A DNA stretch of 64,000 nt from an uncultured Arenicella sp. (GTDB taxonomy: Bacteria > Pseudomonadota > Gammaproteobacteria > Arenicellales > Arenicellaceae): assembly GCA_947499305.1 (NCBI GenBank), contig CANMNN010000002.1, forward strand, positions 62,001 through 126,000, in the 5' to 3' direction. Numbering within the stretch: position 1 is the stretch's first letter; every line of letters begins with the position of its first letter. Under the pieces are notes generated by a model that ran no database searches, had not been told where the DNA came from, and saw nothing but the letters and a program-made list of their open reading frames with translations. Of this stretch, positions 44,663-53,239 are shown piece by piece. The translations under genes were made by a program, and so were the position numbers.

Positions 44663-44700
44663 AATAAAAAAGCCACTGTAGACTAGCTAAAGTGGCTTTT
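44663..44700 (-). terminator. Intrinsic terminator after acpP
   Basis: AAAAGCCACT and AGTGGCTTTT form a perfect 10-bp stem with a 13-base loop. Read on the minus strand it continues into a run of six Ts. It lies 84 bases after the acpP stop and would reduce read-through into fabF. Confidence 0.85.
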
Positions 44701-44784
44701 ATGCCTCTTCGCAATGAGCGCTCTAATTAAAGCGATACTGCAAAGTGGCTCGACTTAATGTGACGACTATTCGTCGAGCGACAC

Positions 44785-45021
44785 TTATGACGTATGATTA
44801 TTTACGTAGTCGATTGCTAATTGAACAGTTGTGATGTTCTCAGCTTCTTCATCAGGAATTTCAGTTTCGAATTCTTCTTCCAAAGCCATTACCAATTCAA
44901 CTGTATCCAGTGAGTCGGCGCCTAAGTCGTCTACGAATGATGCGCTGTTAACAACTTGATCTTCGTTTACGCCCAATTGTTCGATAACGATTTTCTTTAC
45001 GCGTTCTTCAATGCTGCTCAT
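44785..45021 (-). CDS. acpP: Acyl carrier protein
   Basis: AcpP is the acyl carrier of fatty acid synthesis. It has 78 residues from the ATG at 45021, preceded by AGAGGT. The protein is acidic, with the phosphopantetheine site [12 protein letters not shown] at Ser37. The upstream in-frame ATG codons add an 11-residue extension not found in the family. Confidence 0.96.
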   Translation of the reverse strand: MSSIEERVKKIVIEQLGVNEDQVVNSASFVDDLGADSLDTVELVMALEEEFETEIPDEEAENITTVQLAIDYVNNHTS

Positions 45022-45059
45022 GAGTGTACCTCTATGTATGGAGCTAATTAACAATCAGT

Positions 45060-45087
45060 CTTATGCGGCCAAAATAGCCAAATTCAA
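45060..45087 (-). promoter_or_regulatory. Possible sigma70 promoter of acpP
   Basis: On the minus strand TTGAAT (45082-45087) and CATAAG (45060-45065) are 16 bases apart, 38 bases before the acpP start. Each matches the consensus at four of six positions, so this is tentative. Confidence 0.3.
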
Positions 45088-45253
45088 CATCCTGCTAGGT
45101 AAATACTACTATTAAAAAACCAACAACGATATTTAAAACCCATCCATCGTTGCAAGTGATGTTCATGTGCGGCGCATTATATAAAAAAGCACCGCATTTG
45201 CAAAATAAATACTAAGCGTTTGCCTAATAAATAAATGTTATTTCAAAATCAAC

Positions 45254-46000
45254 TTAGGTCATGTACATGCCGCCATTAACATGCATGGTAGTGCCCGTGA
45301 CATAAGCGCTTTCATCAGATGCCAAAAACACCACCGAAGCTGCGATATCTTCCGGTTCGCCTAAGCGTGAGGCGGGTATATTAGCTGTCATTTTCGAAAC
45401 TTGATCTTCGTTTAAAGCTTTTGTCATATCGGTATTGATAAATCCTGGAGCCACAGCATTGACGGTTACCCCGCGTGATGCAATTTCTTGAGCGAGCGAC
45501 TTAGTAAACCCGATAACGCCTGCTTTGGCCGCCGCGTAATTGGCCTGCCCTGCGTTGCCAGATACACCAACAACCGACGTGATGTTAATGATGCGCCCAT
45601 TTCGAGCCTTCATCATGCCGCGCAACACGCCCTTAGATAAGCGATAAACTGATTTCAGATTAGTGGTCATAATATCGTCCCACTCCTCTTCTTTCATTCG
45701 CATGGTTAGATTATCGCGTGTGATACCAGCATTATTAACCAATACCGAGATTGCGCCATATTTATCAGCGATTGCTTTTAGAATTGCATCTATTGACTCG
45801 GCCTCAGACACGTTTAGTACCATGCCTTCGCCTGTAATACCTTGAGCGTCCAAGTGCTCACTAATTTTATCAGCGCCAGCCTGAGAGGTTGCCGTACCAA
45901 TAACAATGGCACCCTGAGAACCAAGCTGGGCTGCAATCGACTGGCCAATGCCTCGAGTAGCCCCGGTGACCAAACAAATTTTATTACTAAGATCGAACAT
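45254..46000 (-). CDS. fabG: 3-oxoacyl-ACP reductase
   Basis: FabG is the NADPH-dependent ketoreductase of fatty acid synthesis. This 248-residue short-chain dehydrogenase has the cofactor motif T-G-A-T-R-G-I-G, N-N-A-G-I-T-R-D-N, the catalytic Ser in N-I-T-S-V-V-G, Y-A-A-A-K-A-G, and the C-terminal V-N-G-G-M-Y-M. It lies between fabD and acpP, the usual order. Confidence 0.95.
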   Translation of the reverse strand: MFDLSNKICLVTGATRGIGQSIAAQLGSQGAIVIGTATSQAGADKISEHLDAQGITGEGMVLNVSEAESIDAILKAIADKYGAISVLVNNAGITRDNLTMRMKEEEWDDIMTTNLKSVYRLSKGVLRGMMKARNGRIINITSVVGVSGNAGQANYAAAKAGVIGFTKSLAQEIASRGVTVNAVAPGFINTDMTKALNEDQVSKMTANIPASRLGEPEDIAASVVFLASDESAYVTGTTMHVNGGMYMT

Positions 46001-46094
46001 TTATTTATTTCCGAATTAAGTTTTATAAGTTTTAACGGGTAAAACACTTCAACATAAAAGAAGATCAGAGCTACCGTCTCTGCATACCTTCTCT

Positions 46095-47015
46095 CTAAAC
46101 TAGTGACTTGAGCGCGTCTGGCTTATCGATGCACGACACATCTACGCCTTTGACAATCCGCTTAATCATGCCGCCAAGAACTTTGCCCGGACCGCTTTCA
46201 ATAAAGCTATTAACGCCCTGTTGATGCATTGCGACAACAGACTCAACCCATCGAACGGGTGAATCAAGCTGTGAAACCAAATTGGATTTAACTTCTTCGG
46301 CTGAGCTTGCCACACTTACGTTGCAGTTATGTAAAACAGGAATGCTAGGCAGAACAACATCGATACCCGCCAAGCGCTCAGCCAAACGTTCAGAAGCTGG
46401 TGACATTAACTTACTATGCGCAGGAATTGATACTGGCAATGGAAGAGCCCGTTTCGCACCTGCTGCTTTCATTGCCGGTGCCGCGCGTTCAATCGCAGCA
46501 GCGCTGCCTGCAATAACAACTTGTCCGGGCGCATTAAAATTAACCGCCTGCAAAACATCTCCACCAGCTACTTCAGCACACACATCAACTACCTGCTGAT
46601 CTTCTAAACCAATGATCGCAGCCATACCACCCTGGCCGGCCGGCACCGCTTCTTGCATATATCTACCGCGATCGCGCACAAGTGCAACCCCATCACCGAA
46701 TGACAATGCTCCAGCGGCAACTAAGGCTGTGTATTCACCTAAACTGTGACCCGCCATCATATCAGGCTGCGCCCCACCTAGCTCTTGCCAAATACGCCAA
46801 GCTGCGATGCCCGCGATCAATAAAGCAGGTTGGGTGTTTTCTGTTTGAGAGAGCGACTCTATTGGCCCTTCCTGCGTCATTGCCCACATATCGACACCGA
46901 GAACATCCGACGCTTCAACATACAGATTCTTTACCAGAGAAAACTCGGCGGCTAACTCACTACTCATACCAATAGCTTGCGAGCCTTGGCCTGGAAACAC
47001 CATGGAAATGGACAT
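46095..47015 (-). CDS. fabD: Malonyl-CoA:ACP transacylase
   Basis: FabD loads malonyl groups onto ACP. The 306-residue protein shows F-P-G-Q-G-S-Q near the start, the nucleophile Ser in A-G-H-S-L-G-E-Y-T-A-L, a conserved Arg in the R-G-R-Y-M-Q-E-A segment, and the catalytic His in S-I-P-A-H-S-K-L-M. It starts 28 bases after plsX with no fabH between the two, which differs from the E. coli order. Confidence 0.95.
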   Translation of the reverse strand: MSISMVFPGQGSQAIGMSSELAAEFSLVKNLYVEASDVLGVDMWAMTQEGPIESLSQTENTQPALLIAGIAAWRIWQELGGAQPDMMAGHSLGEYTALVAAGALSFGDGVALVRDRGRYMQEAVPAGQGGMAAIIGLEDQQVVDVCAEVAGGDVLQAVNFNAPGQVVIAGSAAAIERAAPAMKAAGAKRALPLPVSIPAHSKLMSPASERLAERLAGIDVVLPSIPVLHNCNVSVASSAEEVKSNLVSQLDSPVRWVESVVAMHQQGVNSFIESGPGKVLGGMIKRIVKGVDVSCIDKPDALKSLV

Positions 47016-47043
47016 TATATTATTTCTAGTTAATTATCTTAAT

Positions 47044-48099
47044 TTATTGATTTTGCTTAGAAAATACTTTTGATATCTCTTCGCTTATGTGGCCAATAAC
47101 GTTCAACTCTGCTTGGCGATTAGCCTCTTGAATTGCATGTAAAAAACCGAGCTGATCAGTGCCCCCATGGCTTTTCACGACAATGCCGTTCAAGCCAATT
47201 AATGTTGCACCGTTATGTAGCCTTGGGTCTAATCTAGCCTGCATGGCTTTAAAGATAGGCATGCAAAGCGCCCCAGCCATCTTGGTAATTATATTTCGCT
47301 TAAATTCTTCACTTAGCACATTGAAAATCATTTTGGCTGTGCCTTCACTTGCTTTGAGCGCGACATTACCTTCAAAGCCATCGCAAACAATTACGTCAAC
47401 TTTACCCGAAAACAACTCGTCGCTTTCAACGTATCCTACGTAATTTAATTCACTGTCGCTTAAAAGCACCGAGGCTTTCTTAACCTTTTCGCTACCTTTA
47501 ATTTCCTCAGCTCCGACGTTTAACAAACCGACCTTAGGATGCGCTTTTTTATCTACAAACTCGGTCAGGACCGAGCCCATAACGGCAAATTGCACCAACA
47601 TTTCCGGACTGGAATCGACATTAGCACCTAAATCTAGCATGTGCACGGTCTGACTAGTGTCTTGACAAGGCATGGTCGAAATAATCGCGGGGCGATCTAC
47701 CCCCGATATTGTTTTCAAAACAAAACGCGCAGTCGCCATCAAAGCACCGGTATTGCCTGCGCTAACGGCGGCTTGAGCAACACCCTGTTTTACTAAATTA
47801 ATTGCCACACGCATTGATGAATCCTTTTTGCGCTTTAAGGCCAAGGCTGGAGACTCATCCATTTCGACCACTTCAGATGCGGCATGCACTTTAAGGGCGC
47901 CATTGGCGACAAATGGATCACCATTGTGTGCAGTAACAAGATCGTTAATTTGCTCTTCCCTGCCAACCAATATGACGGCGTGAGACTGAGCGTTGACGTT
48001 TTTGAGAAACTCAATAGCGGCTGGCACGGTTACTGCAGGCCCGTGATCGCCACCCATAGCGTCAATTGCAATGGTTGTGATGTCTAATTCTGAATGCAT
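47044..48099 (-). CDS. plsX: Phosphate acyltransferase PlsX
   Basis: PlsX makes acyl-phosphate from acyl-ACP for phospholipid synthesis. The 351-residue protein has the family start I-A-I-D-A-M-G-G-D-H-G-P, then S-A-G-N-T-G-A-L-M-A, a D-L-G-A-N-V-D segment, V-G-L-L-N-V-G-A-E-E-I-K-G, and V-C-D-G-F-E-G-N-V-A-L-K. It follows rpmF but has 275 bases and a terminator between them, so it probably has its own promoter. Confidence 0.94.
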   Translation of the reverse strand: MHSELDITTIAIDAMGGDHGPAVTVPAAIEFLKNVNAQSHAVILVGREEQINDLVTAHNGDPFVANGALKVHAASEVVEMDESPALALKRKKDSSMRVAINLVKQGVAQAAVSAGNTGALMATARFVLKTISGVDRPAIISTMPCQDTSQTVHMLDLGANVDSSPEMLVQFAVMGSVLTEFVDKKAHPKVGLLNVGAEEIKGSEKVKKASVLLSDSELNYVGYVESDELFSGKVDVIVCDGFEGNVALKASEGTAKMIFNVLSEEFKRNIITKMAGALCMPIFKAMQARLDPRLHNGATLIGLNGIVVKSHGGTDQLGFLHAIQEANRQAELNVIGHISEEISKVFSKQNQ

Positions 48100-48302
48100 G
48101 TATGAACGATTTTTGTAGTTTTTATAGCACGTAAGGTAATAAGCGTGTCAGGCAACGTCAATCGCCTTCTTGAAGCTCTCATTACAGAAGCTGAAGTAGC
48201 ATAGGCTGAAAGCATAGCTGAGGCAAATTGCAGAATAATGACCGTGTTCTAAATTAATATCGAAATCTAATCGACACTTTGACCAATACAACGAGCTATA
48301 AA

Positions 48303-48330
48303 TTAAAAAGGCCTCGAAATCGAGGCCTTA
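48303..48330 (-). terminator. Intrinsic terminator after rpmF
   Basis: aaggcctcga and its complement form a 10-bp GC-rich stem (48308-48329). On the minus strand it is followed by a run of five Ts. It separates rpmF from plsX. Confidence 0.85.
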
Positions 48331-48374
48331 AAATCAGCAAGTCTAGGACTCGCTTTGCAGAGATAAAAGCTAAC

Positions 48375-48557
48375 TTAGCTAGCTGTTTTTACATTAACAA
48401 CTTTTTTACCTTTGTAGTAACCCGTAGCGGTTACTTGATGACGACGATGCATTTCGCCAGTCATTGAATCAGTAGACAGCGTTGGCTCACCCAAAGCGTC
48501 ATGTGAACGACGCATGCCACGACGTGAAGTTGATTTTTTACTCTTTTGTACAGCCAT
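48375..48557 (-). CDS. rpmF: 50S ribosomal protein L32
   Basis: This is a 60-residue basic ribosomal protein of the large subunit. It has the L32 N-terminus A-V-Q-K-S-K-K-S[11 protein letters not shown] and the later H-R-R-H ... G-Y-Y-K-G-K-K-V. The four zinc-binding cysteines of some L32 forms are absent, the usual state in many gammaproteobacteria. The usual upstream gene yceD is not here; acpH lies upstream instead. Confidence 0.94.
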   Translation of the reverse strand: MAVQKSKKSTSRRGMRRSHDALGEPTLSTDSMTGEMHRRHQVTATGYYKGKKVVNVKTAS

Positions 48558-48751
48558 GATAGACCTCGCAGATAATGTTTATTTAGCTTGGTTTAAATCC
48601 GCCAACCGTCTTAACCAACGTACCGAACTGCACGTTCAAAGACTTAAAAAGCTGATAAAAAACCCAGATGTTTCAAGTTGACGCGGATAATATAGCGACA
48701 ATTACAGAGTGTCAAAGCAAAACATCGCTTTTTTAACGATTTTTCAATGTC

Positions 48752-49345
48752 TTAGCTAGTTTCTATAGACGCTTCATCGACAGTAAGCTGTAGATGAGTA
48801 AATAGAGCAAGAAATGCATTTTCTATGTGTGTGTAATGCTCTTCTACCTCAATGATCGCACCCGCCATTTTATTTTCAAAACGTATACGTTTACTAACTT
48901 GATCTATCGTGATGCCAATACCCTCTAAAGTTGAGTAAGCGCTCAACCAATCGTGAGCGATCATGTTATCGACAACATACTGCATCCGCGGCGGCATATA
49001 CTCCAAGCATTCTCGCAGACCTCTGTAACTCTGATTGATAAACACCGCTCTTTCAATCTTTGCAAATGACTCCCAATGCTTGATTAAAAAGTAGTCAAAT
49101 GCAATGTCTGTAATAACACCAACGTAACGGCGACGCTCTTTAGAGAACAAAGGCCTAAGATCTTTAACGGGCGCAAAAGCATCGGTTGTTCGATCAACCA
49201 ATCTATGGTTTTCGATACCTAAAATTATATCCTTGGGCAAACTCAGTTTTAAAGCTGGCGACGGCTTAAAGTCGCCCATTAAATTGCCGGTAAAAGACAT
49301 GGGAGTTCGTTGGGAAAAAAATAAATGACTCAAATAATTCATCAC
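48752..49345 (-). CDS. acpH: Acyl carrier protein phosphodiesterase
   Basis: AcpH removes the 4'-phosphopantetheine group from ACP. The 197-residue protein has the DUF479 family start M-N-Y-L-S-H-L-F, the G-N-L-M-G-D-F segment with the metal-binding Asp, G-I-x-x-H-R-x-V-D, and T-D-I-A-F-D-Y-F-L-x-x-H-W. Two ATGs are adjacent at the start (49345 and 49342). Proximity to acpP may be chance, as the gene stands apart from the fab cluster. Confidence 0.85.
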   Translation of the reverse strand: MMNYLSHLFFSQRTPMSFTGNLMGDFKPSPALKLSLPKDIILGIENHRLVDRTTDAFAPVKDLRPLFSKERRRYVGVITDIAFDYFLIKHWESFAKIERAVFINQSYRGLRECLEYMPPRMQYVVDNMIAHDWLSAYSTLEGIGITIDQVSKRIRFENKMAGAIIEVEEHYTHIENAFLALFTHLQLTVDEASIETS

Positions 49346-49392
49346 AACTAGTATAGTCTGAGCGCAGGGTCTTTAGCTATCGGCCTCGACCA

Positions 49393-49884
49393 ATGACAAG
49401 AGCAATTATGACAAACGAAAATCACAAAAGGACTAAGAGTTTCAAGACTCTTTTATGCTTAGTTCTCGCGCTAGTCTTGAGCGCCTGCAACAGCAGCGAA
49501 CCGATGTCTGACGAACAACAGGTTCGTGCAGTTCTAGAGGCAATGGAACACGCTGCACAGGATCGCTCCCTTTCAGCAGTAATGCAGCATGTCAGCCCAA
49601 AGTATAAAGACCCCCAAGGAAACGATTTTAAAACTGTACAGCGACTCATCCAACTTCAGTTTATAACAAATCAAAATATCAATATCTTCAGCAAAGTCAG
49701 AGAGATAGAAATTATCGACAATGCAGCGGCGGTCGAAATGTCCTTGGCTATGGCCAGCGGAAAGCTCGACCTAAGCGATGAATCAAATCGCTTGCGAGCA
49801 GACAGCTTTCGTTTGTCGCTACTTTATATTAAAGAAGATGGCGACTGGCAGCTGCAAAGCGCCAGCTGGCAACGCGGTTGGTAA
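49393..49884 (+). CDS. Small lipoprotein with SnoaL/NTF2-like fold
   Basis: This 163-residue protein has lipobox Leu-Ser-Ala-Cys. The mature part follows the NTF2-like pattern: a first helix V-R-A-V-L-E-A-M-E-H-A-A, D-R-S-L-S-A-V-M-Q-H-V-S, and closing strands W-Q-L-Q-S-A-S-W-Q. Similar small lipoproteins exist in gammaproteobacteria without known function. An ATG at 49408 is an alternative start. The gene is divergent from acpH, with only 47 bases between starts. Confidence 0.65.
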   Translation: MTRAIMTNENHKRTKSFKTLLCLVLALVLSACNSSEPMSDEQQVRAVLEAMEHAAQDRSLSAVMQHVSPKYKDPQGNDFKTVQRLIQLQFITNQNINIFSKVREIEIIDNAAAVEMSLAMASGKLDLSDESNRLRADSFRLSLLYIKEDGDWQLQSASWQRGW

Positions 49885-50094
49885 CCTTTTGAGCCCGCGA
49901 AAACGATCGAATTTTAGCCTTCTCTTCGTATATTCAGTCAAAATTCTAGAAAATTTAGTAAAACAGTGTGAAAAAAGTCGGTATTTGCTGTTATTCAACA
50001 CTTTGTCAGCTTGTTTCATAAGAGCACCGATATATAATGCGGCAACTATTTAAACCACACTGCCCCAGATTTACGTTCTGGATAGCGATTGGAC

Positions 50095-51174
50095 ATGACA
50101 TTAAATATAAAGCCGAATAGCGCGCCTGCGCCCCAGCAATACGAAACATGCGATGAGCAGTTGCGCAGTAATTTAGCCTCAACTAAAAACGTAGCTGTTG
50201 CTGCGCTCTACAAGTTTGTCACACTCAACGATTACGAGGCACTAAAACCCAGAGTGCTCACGCAATTACTTGATCGAGAGATACGCGGCACGCTTCTTCT
50301 TGCATTTGAAGGAATTAACGGCACTATTTCAGGGGAAGAGGCACAGATCAATGCGTTCTTGGAATGGCTACAAAGCGACGATCGCTTTAGTGGTATTGAC
50401 TACAAACTATCCTTTCACCAAGCGCAACCGTTCAACCGGACGAAGGTTAAACTAAAGAAAGAGATTGTAACAATGGGTGTTGAGCACATCGACCCAAATC
50501 AAGTCGTTGGTACCTATGTTGAGGCTCAAGATTGGAACGAACTCATCAGAGACCCCGACACAATCTTGATCGATACGCGCAATGATTACGAAGTCAACAT
50601 TGGTAGCTTTGAAAACGCGATTAACCCGAACACTGAAACGTTTCGAGAATTCCCTGATTATGTCAAACAAAACCTCGACCCGGCTAAACACAAAAAGGTA
50701 GCGATGTTTTGTACTGGCGGCATTCGCTGCGAGAAGGCCTCTGCCTATATGAAAGAAAGTGGCTTTGAAGAGGTGTATCACCTCAAAGGCGGTATCTTGA
50801 AATACCTCGAAACTGTTGAGCAAAGTGACACCATGTGGAATGGAGAGTGCTTTGTATTCGACGAACGCGTCGCTGTAAACCATGACTTAGAAAAAGGTCA
50901 ATACGATCAATGCCATGCCTGTAGGCACCCTATCACCCAAGAGGACCAAGCTTCAGCCAAGTATATACCCGGCGTGAGCTGTCCACGATGCTATGCATCA
51001 TTGAGCGACGAACAAAAGCAACGTTTTGAAGAGCGAGAACGACAGGTTCAATTAGCGAAGAAGCGCGGAGAAATCCATATCGGCATCGACAGCAGAGCTG
51101 TGGCCGAAAAAAACCGATTCCAAAAACAAGCAGAAAAAGAACGTCAAAGAACGATCAAAGCTTTAACTAAATAG
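50095..51174 (+). CDS. trhO: tRNA uridine(34) hydroxylase, rhodanese family
   Basis: TrhO (YceA) hydroxylates uridine 34 of tRNA to ho5U. About 359 residues are read from the ATG at 50095; a TTG at 50089 is the alternative. It has an N-terminal acylphosphatase-like domain ([13 protein letters not shown]) and a rhodanese domain with L-I-D-T-R-N-D-Y-E. The catalytic Cys is in [15 protein letters not shown]-terminal cysteine cluster C-H-A-C-R-H ... C-P-R-C is typical of the long form. Confidence 0.9.
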   Translation: MTLNIKPNSAPAPQQYETCDEQLRSNLASTKNVAVAALYKFVTLNDYEALKPRVLTQLLDREIRGTLLLAFEGINGTISGEEAQINAFLEWLQSDDRFSGIDYKLSFHQAQPFNRTKVKLKKEIVTMGVEHIDPNQVVGTYVEAQDWNELIRDPDTILIDTRNDYEVNIGSFENAINPNTETFREFPDYVKQNLDPAKHKKVAMFCTGGIRCEKASAYMKESGFEEVYHLKGGILKYLETVEQSDTMWNGECFVFDERVAVNHDLEKGQYDQCHACRHPITQEDQASAKYIPGVSCPRCYASLSDEQKQRFEERERQVQLAKKRGEIHIGIDSRAVAEKNRFQKQAEKERQRTIKALTK

Positions 51175-51199
51175 ATATTTACTTGAATAGAGCTAAATC

Positions 51200-51775
51200 A
51201 TGAAATTACGACTATCACAATCATTATTCGTCGCAGCTATTGCAATGTTTGCGTCTTTACCGCTAATTGCCTCGGCTGCGCCAGTAAAAACGATCTCACT
51301 AGAGGTATTCAAAGATACGGAAACTCCGTTCTGGGAAGTATCTGTAAGCTGCGAAAACGTTGCCACACCGAGAACCATGAGCAAAGCCCTCGATGGAGCA
51401 AAGTGGTGTTCGAGCGAAATCACAACAATGTGCGATGAAAATAAATTCTCGTTGTCTCGCTTGCTGTGTAGTGACAATTTTGATCAAAATCTAGTAAATT
51501 TTAAAAACGGCGAACCGCTTTCGCTACCGGTTGAGACTGCCAGTGTTAAATCTGAGCAAACAGCATCCGAAAAGACTGAGAACGCCAAACCGAAGGTTGA
51601 GCTGAAAAAGCTTAATAACGGAGTGTCCAGTGACGTAGAAACAGTTGCCAGCCGGGATAATTTACTAAAAGAACAGATGCAAATTGAAGAACAACGTATT
51701 CTAATCCAACAAAAACGTTTAGAATTACGCCGTCGCGAGCTGGCTTTACAGAAACGTCAGTTAAGCGCGAGCTAA
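51200..51775 (+). CDS. Secreted four-cysteine protein with C-terminal coiled coil, copy 1
   Basis: This 191-residue protein has a signal peptide ending near A-S-A-A-P. A small domain follows with four cysteines (V-S-C, K-W-C, T-M-C and L-L-C), which could form two disulphides in the periplasm. A Ser/Glu/Lys-rich linker leads to a C-terminal helix, I-L-I-Q-Q-K-R-L-E-L-R-R-R-E-L, with coiled-coil heptads. The family is not recognised. The next gene is a paralogue sharing the cysteine pattern and tail. It follows trhO by 25 bases. Confidence 0.6.
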   Translation: MKLRLSQSLFVAAIAMFASLPLIASAAPVKTISLEVFKDTETPFWEVSVSCENVATPRTMSKALDGAKWCSSEITTMCDENKFSLSRLLCSDNFDQNLVNFKNGEPLSLPVETASVKSEQTASEKTENAKPKVELKKLNNGVSSDVETVASRDNLLKEQMQIEEQRILIQQKRLELRRRELALQKRQLSAS

Positions 51776-51832
51776 GAACTCGAAATATATATTAGTTATT
51801 TGAATCACAAAGTAGTCAGGGGAAGATCAATA

Positions 51833-52447
51833 ATGAAGTTAGTGCTAAAGCCATCAATCACACTTATCCGCAGCGTTTTTATCGCTAGCTCACTGCTCGC
51901 AACTGGAGCGCACGCAGAAGTATCAAGCATATCCAGCGACAATCTTGTTCAATACGGAAAAGAGCAAGCATTTTGGGTTGCTGATGTGAACTGCTCTGAT
52001 GGCAGTAAACGTACGATTCAACGTAAAACCGATGGCAATGAATGGTGCGGCAAAGACGTTGAAGGCTTTTGTGACGCGACAAAAGAAAGTACGGCCACAA
52101 AGATTTGTGGTGCTCAATATAGCTCTGCGTTAGCCCTGCTCGAAACCGCCAAACAAGCTCAAAACAATGCGGCCCAAGCTGAAGAGCGGGCCCGTCGCGC
52201 TGAGCGAGAACGCGCAGAGCAACGCAGGCTTGCTGATCAACGTATTCAAGAGCAACGTGCGGAGCGAGAACGCCAAGCTGCCTCTGCAGCAGCGGCGGCT
52301 GCGGCCGCAGAACCTCTAAAGAAACAAATATCCATCGAAGAAGAGTTGTTGCAAATCGAACAAGAAAAGCTCGATTTACGCCGCCAAGAACTGGAACTAC
52401 AACGTCGTGCGGTTGAAATTCAATCGTTACTCGATGAAAGCACATAA
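51833..52447 (+). CDS. Secreted four-cysteine protein with C-terminal coiled coil, copy 2
   Basis: This 204-residue paralogue of the preceding gene starts at ATG 51833, which has GGGGAAG upstream. A signal peptide (G-A-H-A-E) is followed by the same four-cysteine domain (D-V-N-C, E-W-C-G, G-F-C-D, K-I-C-G). A long Arg/Glu/Gln/Ala-rich coiled coil with an eight-alanine tract follows, then the shared tail K-L-D-L-R-R-Q-E-L-E-L-Q-R-R. It is probably co-transcribed with copy 1 and ends at a strong terminator. The function is unknown; the pair could form a periplasmic heteromer. Confidence 0.6.
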   Translation: MKLVLKPSITLIRSVFIASSLLATGAHAEVSSISSDNLVQYGKEQAFWVADVNCSDGSKRTIQRKTDGNEWCGKDVEGFCDATKESTATKICGAQYSSALALLETAKQAQNNAAQAEERARRAERERAEQRRLADQRIQEQRAERERQAASAAAAAAAAEPLKKQISIEEELLQIEQEKLDLRRQELELQRRAVEIQSLLDEST

Positions 52448-52472
52448 AAGGCAGTTCTAATCGATTCCCTAA

Positions 52473-52505
52473 AAAGCCAGAGTTAGCGCTCTGGTTTTTT
52501 TTTGG
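52473..52505 (+). terminator. Intrinsic terminator after the coiled-coil gene pair
   Basis: AGCCAGAG and CTCTGGTT form an 8-bp stem with one G-T wobble around TTAGCG, followed by eight or more Ts. Confidence 0.85.
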
Positions 52506-52563
52506 AGACCTATTCTCTGTATCGTGTATTTGCGTTTCAGACAAACACTACAAGCATTCTTGC

Positions 52564-53175
52564 CTATAACGAATACTTTTCCAGTCGACCATTTAAAAAC
52601 GCCTTGGATGCCGGCCACTCGGTGTCGAGCATGGAAAAGCAATGAGTATGCCGTATGCGGCCATCACTCAAGATTCTATCGTTTCTCAGAATCCCCTCGA
52701 AACTCGCGCCTAAACGCCTTATCGCTGCTTGAGACCGCGTATTCTCATGATGAGTATGCCATTGGACACTAATACAAGCTGCACGCTCAAAGGCCTGAGT
52801 GAGCAACAGTAGTTTTGTTTCGGTATTCACTAATGTGTTTTGCACTGATTCAGAATACCAAGTGTAGCCTATCGATAAATTTCTATTGATATCGTCAAGT
52901 CGGTAGTAGCTTGTAGTACCGACAATGCGTTGATCGCTAAGCCTGCGCACAATAAAGGGCAAATGTGCGCCCTGCTCTCGCTTTTCTAACGATGATTTAA
53001 CGAAGGCCGGCATTCCTTTGGCATCAGGCACCTCGGTAACTTTAAGCCGCCACAGCTCACCATCACGCGCCGCTCCAATTAGATCATCAACATGAGTAAG
53101 CTGCATTGGTTCCAATGCTACGTGTCTTCCACTTAGAGCTAAGTCGGGTGGCAATGCCGATCTATACTTTGACAT
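52564..53175 (-). CDS. GNAT-family N-acetyltransferase (RimJ/RimL-like)
   Basis: This 203-residue acetyltransferase of the Acetyltransf_3 group begins with L-S-G-R-H-V-A-L-E-P-M. It has a central strand I-V-G-T-T-S-Y-Y, an I-G-Y-T-W-Y segment, and the final N-T-R-S-Q-A-A-I-R-R-L-G-A-S-F-E-G motif at the acetyl-CoA site. Proteins of this type modify ribosomal proteins, amino acids or antibiotics; the substrate here is unknown. It is upstream of nothing obvious and converges on the coiled-coil pair. Confidence 0.82.
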   Translation of the reverse strand: MSKYRSALPPDLALSGRHVALEPMQLTHVDDLIGAARDGELWRLKVTEVPDAKGMPAFVKSSLEKREQGAHLPFIVRRLSDQRIVGTTSYYRLDDINRNLSIGYTWYSESVQNTLVNTETKLLLLTQAFERAACISVQWHTHHENTRSQAAIRRLGASFEGILRNDRILSDGRIRHTHCFSMLDTEWPASKAFLNGRLEKYSL

Positions 53176-53239
53176 TCTGATTTAAAGTCCTACTAATCAA
53201 TCAAACGGCCAATATTTTGATTCGCCCGTTCACCAACGT

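Noticed and set aside
51885-52544. 219-codon minus-strand open frame over the second coiled-coil gene
   Set aside because: The plus-strand gene has a signal peptide, a ribosome site and a paralogue. The antisense frame has none of these.
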